From assembly GCA_019638185.1 (NCBI GenBank), contig JAHBUH010000018.1, forward strand, positions 33,417 to 97,416: a stretch of DNA of 64,000 nt, written 5' to 3'. Positions 60,775 through 64,000 of the stretch are shown here, piece after piece. The DNA is from Leadbetterella sp. Lineage in GTDB: Bacteria > Bacteroidota > Bacteroidia > Cytophagales > Spirosomataceae. The position numbers and the translations under genes are program-made. The number at the start of each line of letters is the position of its first letter. Within the stretch, counting starts at the first letter, position 1. The notes beneath the pieces are model-generated. The model was not told the origin of the DNA, searched no databases, and saw only the letters and a program-made list of their open reading frames with translations.

Positions 60775-62649
60775 TTAAAGCACTTTCAGTTCTATCCGCC
60801 GGTTCAGCTGCCGGTTAGCATCCGAGTCGTTTTTGACTTTGGGCTGGGTTTCGCCGTAGCCCTTGGCTACCAGTCGCTCGGCTGAGATGCCTTTGCCCTT
60901 CAGGTAATCCACCACGGCATCGGCGCGGCGGTTAGAAAGCTCCAGGTTCGCTTTGTCGTTACCCACGTCATCGGTATGGCCGGAGATCTCCACGGTGAGT
61001 TTCGGGTTCCTTTTCAGCATTTCAGTCAGCTTTTTGAGTTCGATGTCTGACTCGCTGCGAAGCCGGGCCGAGCCGGTATCAAAAAAGATATTTTCTAGGG
61101 TTTCTTTGGTCTCTTTTTCAATGCGGGTCAGGTGGATGTCCAGCTCCTGGTTTTCATTGCCCTGCTTAAAATCAAACTTCAGGCTTTTGAAAAAGTACCC
61201 CGGGGTTTCAATGTACATGATGTACTGGCCTTCTTCGGGCAGCACCGACATGTAGTCACCGGTGACGGGGTCAGAAAGGAAGCGCGAGACCCGCTCGCCC
61301 GTGCGGCTGTTCACCAGCTCCACCGTAGAATACAGCGGCTTCTGGGTTTTGGCGTCTTTGATATAGCCTTTGATGTAATAGATCCGGTCAAACCGGGAAG
61401 CCAGTTCGCGGGGTACCTGGAACTCGTAAATATAGGTTTGATCACCCTCCTGTTTGGAATAGAGGGCTGATTTTCCGTCGGCTGAAATGAAAAGCCCCGA
61501 CTCGTCGCCGGAGGTATTGATAGGATAGCCCAGGTTCACGGACTCCGCCCCGAAGTTTTCCCGGATGCTGGTCATGTAAATGTCGTGATTGCCGAGCCCC
61601 TCCCGGCCGTTAGACGAGTAGAAAAGAGAGGTGCCGTTAGCATGCACAAAGGGTGAAACCTCGTTTTCAGGGGTATTGATGCCGGGTCCCAGGTTTACCG
61701 CGCGCGACCATTTCCCATCCTCATCCATGGTGCTCATCCAGAGGTCTTTTTTGCCCACTCCATAGGGGCGGTCGGAAGAGAAAAACAGGCGGGAGCCGTC
61801 AGGAGAGAGCGAGGGCTGGGAGTCCCAGTAGGGCGAGTTGACAAAAGGCCCCATGTTTTCAGGCTCCGTCCAGGAGTCTCCTTCCCGGCGGGTGATAAAG
61901 AGGTCACAGCTTCCGAAAGACCGGCGCCCCTCACAGGAAGTAAACACCATGATCTTACCATCGGCCGAGATACTACAGGTGCCCTCGTTATTGGGCGTAT
62001 TGATGTTAGTGGCGATGGGCACGGGGGACTCCCAGGTGCCGTTTACCCTGCGCGACAGGTACAGGTCCTCATCTTCGTTTCCCGTGATAGCGGTAAAAAT
62101 GAGGGTATTGCCGTCAGCGGTCAGCACCGGAAAATACTGCTTTTGGCGGGCGTTAATGGTGGCGGTAAGTTTCTCCGGGCGGATATTCAGCGGGTTAGCC
62201 ATGGCTTTCATGCCCATATCGGCCCGGCGGAGCTGCTTTTGGATCTGGTGGTAGGCCATGGCGTTTTTATTGGTATTCTCCAGGGCCGTGGTCAGGTATT
62301 TTTTGGCTTCTTCGTAGTGGCTGTCGTCCAGAGCGCGGGCCCCCAGGTACATGTAGGCGCCGGGGTAATTGACTTTAGAGGTATCAAAGCGGATGGTTCG
62401 CTGGTAAAATTCCACGGCCTTGTTCGTATTCCGGAAGGATTCATAAATCTGGGCGGTGCGGTAGTAGGCTAATTGGCTGGAGCTGTCGCGCAGAAAATAC
62501 CTTTCAAAATTCGTCAGCGCCTCGTTGTATTTGCGCAGCTTGAATTCTTTTTCTCCCTGATCCAGGTAGAAGAGGGCTCTTTTATCCTGTGAAAAAGCGG
62601 AGGTAAAAGTAAGGGAGAGTAAGAGAAATGCCCAAACCTGTCGCGCCAT
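60775..62649 (-). CDS. OmpA-family protein with TPR and PD40 repeats (PorE-like)
   Basis: The 624-residue protein has a signal peptide (AFLLLSLTFTSAFSQ), TPR repeats (about 25-135; LDQGEKEFKLRKYNEALTNFERY), WD40-like PD40 blades (about 165-385; LSPDGSRLFFSSDRPYG, NGTSLFYSSNGREGLG), a small beta domain (about 410-490) and a C-terminal OmpA domain (about 515-620; LTVEISGHTDDVGNDKANLELS). The order TPR-PD40-OmpA matches PorE of the type IX secretion system and other envelope proteins of Bacteroidota. No other type IX gene is in the window, so a secretion role is only possible. It is monocistronic. Confidence 0.88.
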   Translation of the reverse strand: MARQVWAFLLLSLTFTSAFSQDKRALFYLDQGEKEFKLRKYNEALTNFERYFLRDSSSQLAYYRTAQIYESFRNTNKAVEFYQRTIRFDTSKVNYPGAYMYLGARALDDSHYEEAKKYLTTALENTNKNAMAYHQIQKQLRRADMGMKAMANPLNIRPEKLTATINARQKQYFPVLTADGNTLIFTAITGNEDEDLYLSRRVNGTWESPVPIATNINTPNNEGTCSISADGKIMVFTSCEGRRSFGSCDLFITRREGDSWTEPENMGPFVNSPYWDSQPSLSPDGSRLFFSSDRPYGVGKKDLWMSTMDEDGKWSRAVNLGPGINTPENEVSPFVHANGTSLFYSSNGREGLGNHDIYMTSIRENFGAESVNLGYPINTSGDESGLFISADGKSALYSKQEGDQTYIYEFQVPRELASRFDRIYYIKGYIKDAKTQKPLYSTVELVNSRTGERVSRFLSDPVTGDYMSVLPEEGQYIMYIETPGYFFKSLKFDFKQGNENQELDIHLTRIEKETKETLENIFFDTGSARLRSESDIELKKLTEMLKRNPKLTVEISGHTDDVGNDKANLELSNRRADAVVDYLKGKGISAERLVAKGYGETQPKVKNDSDANRQLNRRIELKVL

Positions 62650-62793
62650 ACGAATAAAAAGTTTTTATATCACAAACGTCCCGTCCTGCTGTCAAGTATA
62701 TAAGGCCGGGGAATTTAGCCCTAATCTCTAAGCTCCTATGCTTTTAAGGGCATCAAAACCGGCCCGGATAGTAATCTAACCCCCGATATGTAT

Positions 62794-62801
62794 TATTTTT
62801 G
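62794..62801 (+). promoter_or_regulatory. Candidate -7 promoter box of hemJ
   Basis: TATTTTTG matches TAnnTTTG, 31 bases before the hemJ ATG; no -33 TTG is seen. Confidence 0.4.
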
Positions 62802-62832
62802 GCATTCAAATATAAACAGCCGGGCGTAAATC

Positions 62833-63375
62833 ATGACGGAATATTACGGATATTTTAAAGCTTTTCACATCGTAGGTTTTGTTTCCTGGTTTGCCGGGCT
62901 GTTTTACCTGGTCCGGATGTTCGTGTACCACGCCGAAGCGGATGAGAAGCCTGAAGCCCTGCGCGCCGACTGGAAGAGGCAGTTCACCCTCATGCAATGG
63001 CGGGTATACAAGATGATCGCCACACCGGCCCTGGTGATCACCTGGTTCTGCGGCCTCTCCATGCTCACCCTTAACCCTGCCCTTTTACAGCAGGGCTGGA
63101 TGCACGTAAAGCTGACCCTTTTGATCCTGCTGACAGGCTATCATTTCTACTGCCGGCACATCATCCTGCTGCAGGAGCGGCACCAGGACCACAAGTCTTC
63201 CTTCCACTACCGCCTCCTGAATGAGCTGCCTACGCTCTTCCTGGTGGCCATCGTGCTATTGGCCGTAATGCGTGACCTCCTGGATTTCGCAAAGCTCTTT
63301 GCCGGCATCCTCGTGTTCGGAGCAGCGCTGTTCCTGGCGGTGAAGGCGTATAAACGGCGGCGGGAGAGGCGTTAA
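62833..63375 (+). CDS. hemJ: Protoporphyrinogen IX oxidase HemJ
   Basis: HemJ oxidises protoporphyrinogen IX to protoporphyrin IX in the inner membrane, replacing HemG or HemY. The 180-residue protein has four to five membrane segments with the family pattern: AFHIVGFVSWFAGLFYLVRMFVYH in the first (His12 conserved), MQWRVYKMIATPALVITW, and GWMHVKLTLLILLTGYHFYC. With hemN at the other end of the window it covers consecutive steps of haem synthesis, but the two genes are over 60 kb apart. It is monocistronic and converges on the RES-domain gene. Confidence 0.88.
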   Translation: MTEYYGYFKAFHIVGFVSWFAGLFYLVRMFVYHAEADEKPEALRADWKRQFTLMQWRVYKMIATPALVITWFCGLSMLTLNPALLQQGWMHVKLTLLILLTGYHFYCRHIILLQERHQDHKSSFHYRLLNELPTLFLVAIVLLAVMRDLLDFAKLFAGILVFGAALFLAVKAYKRRRERR

Positions 63376-63420
63376 GAGGGATTTTACTTCATAATATTTA
63401 TAATTTTCTCCTTCAGGCCG

Positions 63421-64000
63421 TCAGTTATTCCGGTTAAATAATCGTTTATCGAACTTAAATTCCTCTTTTTCAATATGAATTTTTTTAAATTCCTCATTTA
63501 ATGGGTTCAATAAAAAATTTGTTTCCCCTTTTAGTAACGCCGATGGTACTGATAAAATACAGGTTTTGTTTTCCGAAAACCATTTGTCACCTATTTCCAA
63601 TGTTTTTGGATTATATGGGAAAATATCCCATTCTGGCGGTAGATCATTTTCATGTAGTGATAAAATGGATATATCGGAAGGTACCCAATATTTAACCAGA
63701 ATTAAATCACTGGGTGGGGTGATAAACCTCCAGTGTGCTACTCTTTCGAGAACAGATAGCGCTTGAGCGGGAGTTGTGTGAATAATAGCACTGCCTTTGG
63801 AACTCCATCGGGTCTCCAGGGTATTCACTTTTAATATCTGATCAATAGACGAATATTTTTCTCTTCTAAGCTCATATAACACAAAAACTGAATCGACATT
63901 TGAAACAAATCTTTTTCCTATCTTCTTTAAGAAAATTTCACACACTTCACGAGGCGTAATTCTATTACCTCCTAAATAGCCAACAGAATCGTATAATCCA
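63421..64000 (-). CDS. RES-domain protein (NAD-degrading toxin type), 5' end outside the window
   Basis: The C-terminal 150 residues carry the RES fold with its name-giving residues: Arg in TRWSSKGSAIIHTT, Glu in SVLERVAH and Ser in ILSVPSALLKGETNFLLNP; LPPEWDIFPYNP and IGDKWFSE are also typical. Known RES toxins (MbcT, ParT) destroy NAD+ and pair with a Xre/MbcA antitoxin. The frame stays open to the window edge (GLYDSVGYLGG..NRITPREV), so the GTG at 63945 is not necessarily the start and an N-terminal domain may follow outside. The usual Tyr after the Arg motif is His here. The block is A/T-rich, suggesting transfer. No antitoxin is visible. Confidence 0.8.
   Translation of the reverse strand, partial: GLYDSVGYLGGNRITPREVCEIFLKKIGKRFVSNVDSVFVLYELRREKYSSIDQILKVNTLETRWSSKGSAIIHTTPAQALSVLERVAHWRFITPPSDLILVKYWVPSDISILSLHENDLPPEWDIFPYNPKTLEIGDKWFSENKTCILSVPSALLKGETNFLLNPLNEEFKKIHIEKEEFKFDKRLFNRNN

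Overview
The window reads as a chromosomal stretch of a Bacteroidota bacterium, most likely a Cytophagales-like lineage. The evidence is: many starts preceded by the Bacteroidota sigma-A -7 box TAnnTTTG instead of an E. coli-type -10; almost no Shine-Dalgarno sequences except a perfect one at rpsU; a hybrid two-component regulator ending in an AraC domain; OmpA/PD40 envelope proteins; and abundant secreted peptidases. No tRNA, rRNA, prophage, CRISPR array or intact transposase was found. Coding density is high; both gaps over 300 bases hold decayed genes.

Layout. 1-6.1 kb: the 5' end of hemN, then pepP plus a GT11-type fucosyltransferase, then a nucleotide-sugar operon galE-rmlB-rmlA. 6.2-10.3 kb: a SirB1-type protein, a secreted M1 peptidase, xerC and rpsU. 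10.3-11.4 kb: an AT-rich methyltransferase lying between two arms of a dispersed palindromic repeat. 11.4-13.3 kb: a lemA-TPM-TPM operon. 13.4-19.1 kb: a di-haem peroxidase with two paralogous lipoproteins, a 7TM hybrid sensor/AraC regulator and a membrane protein. 19.1-23.65 kb: S9 and M1 peptidases and a broken amidohydrolase. 23.7-26.2 kb: small NTF2-like proteins and an AraC regulator. 26.3-31 kb: a TetR-controlled tripartite drug efflux operon. 31-36 kb: groES-groEL and two unusual glycosyltransferases. 35.6-38.4 kb: pyrimidine nucleoside salvage (udp-cdd) and a FucP-type sugar porter. 38.4-42.1 kb: an M1 peptidase, a METTL25-like methyltransferase, Kbp and a GlsB-type protein. 42.1-47.1 kb: a truncated AAA_4-type remnant, a lipoprotein and a PAS/GAF hybrid histidine kinase. 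47.2-56.4 kb: ksgA, pyrG-yhdH, an OmpA protein, an M14 carboxypeptidase and mqo. 56.5-64 kb: small conserved proteins, a phage-type GNAT/Mom-like protein overlapping miaA, trxB, an OmpA-PD40 protein, hemJ and a RES-domain (NAD-degrading toxin type) protein running off the right edge.

Functional themes are envelope glycan and precursor synthesis, extracytoplasmic peptide breakdown (three M1, one S9 and one M14 enzyme), envelope quality control (LemA/TPM, Kbp, OmpA) and core housekeeping. The most unusual signals are non-coding. Hairpins whose arms are built from 7-9 base direct repeats sit immediately after gene ends; one family recurs with an identical 19-base arm, supplies the stop codon of an OmpA gene, and appears to have been split by the methyltransferase cassette. 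Also notable are the perfect Shine-Dalgarno of rpsU, a sigma-54-like promoter geometry with phased TGTCA repeats before groES, and the RES-domain gene at the right edge.
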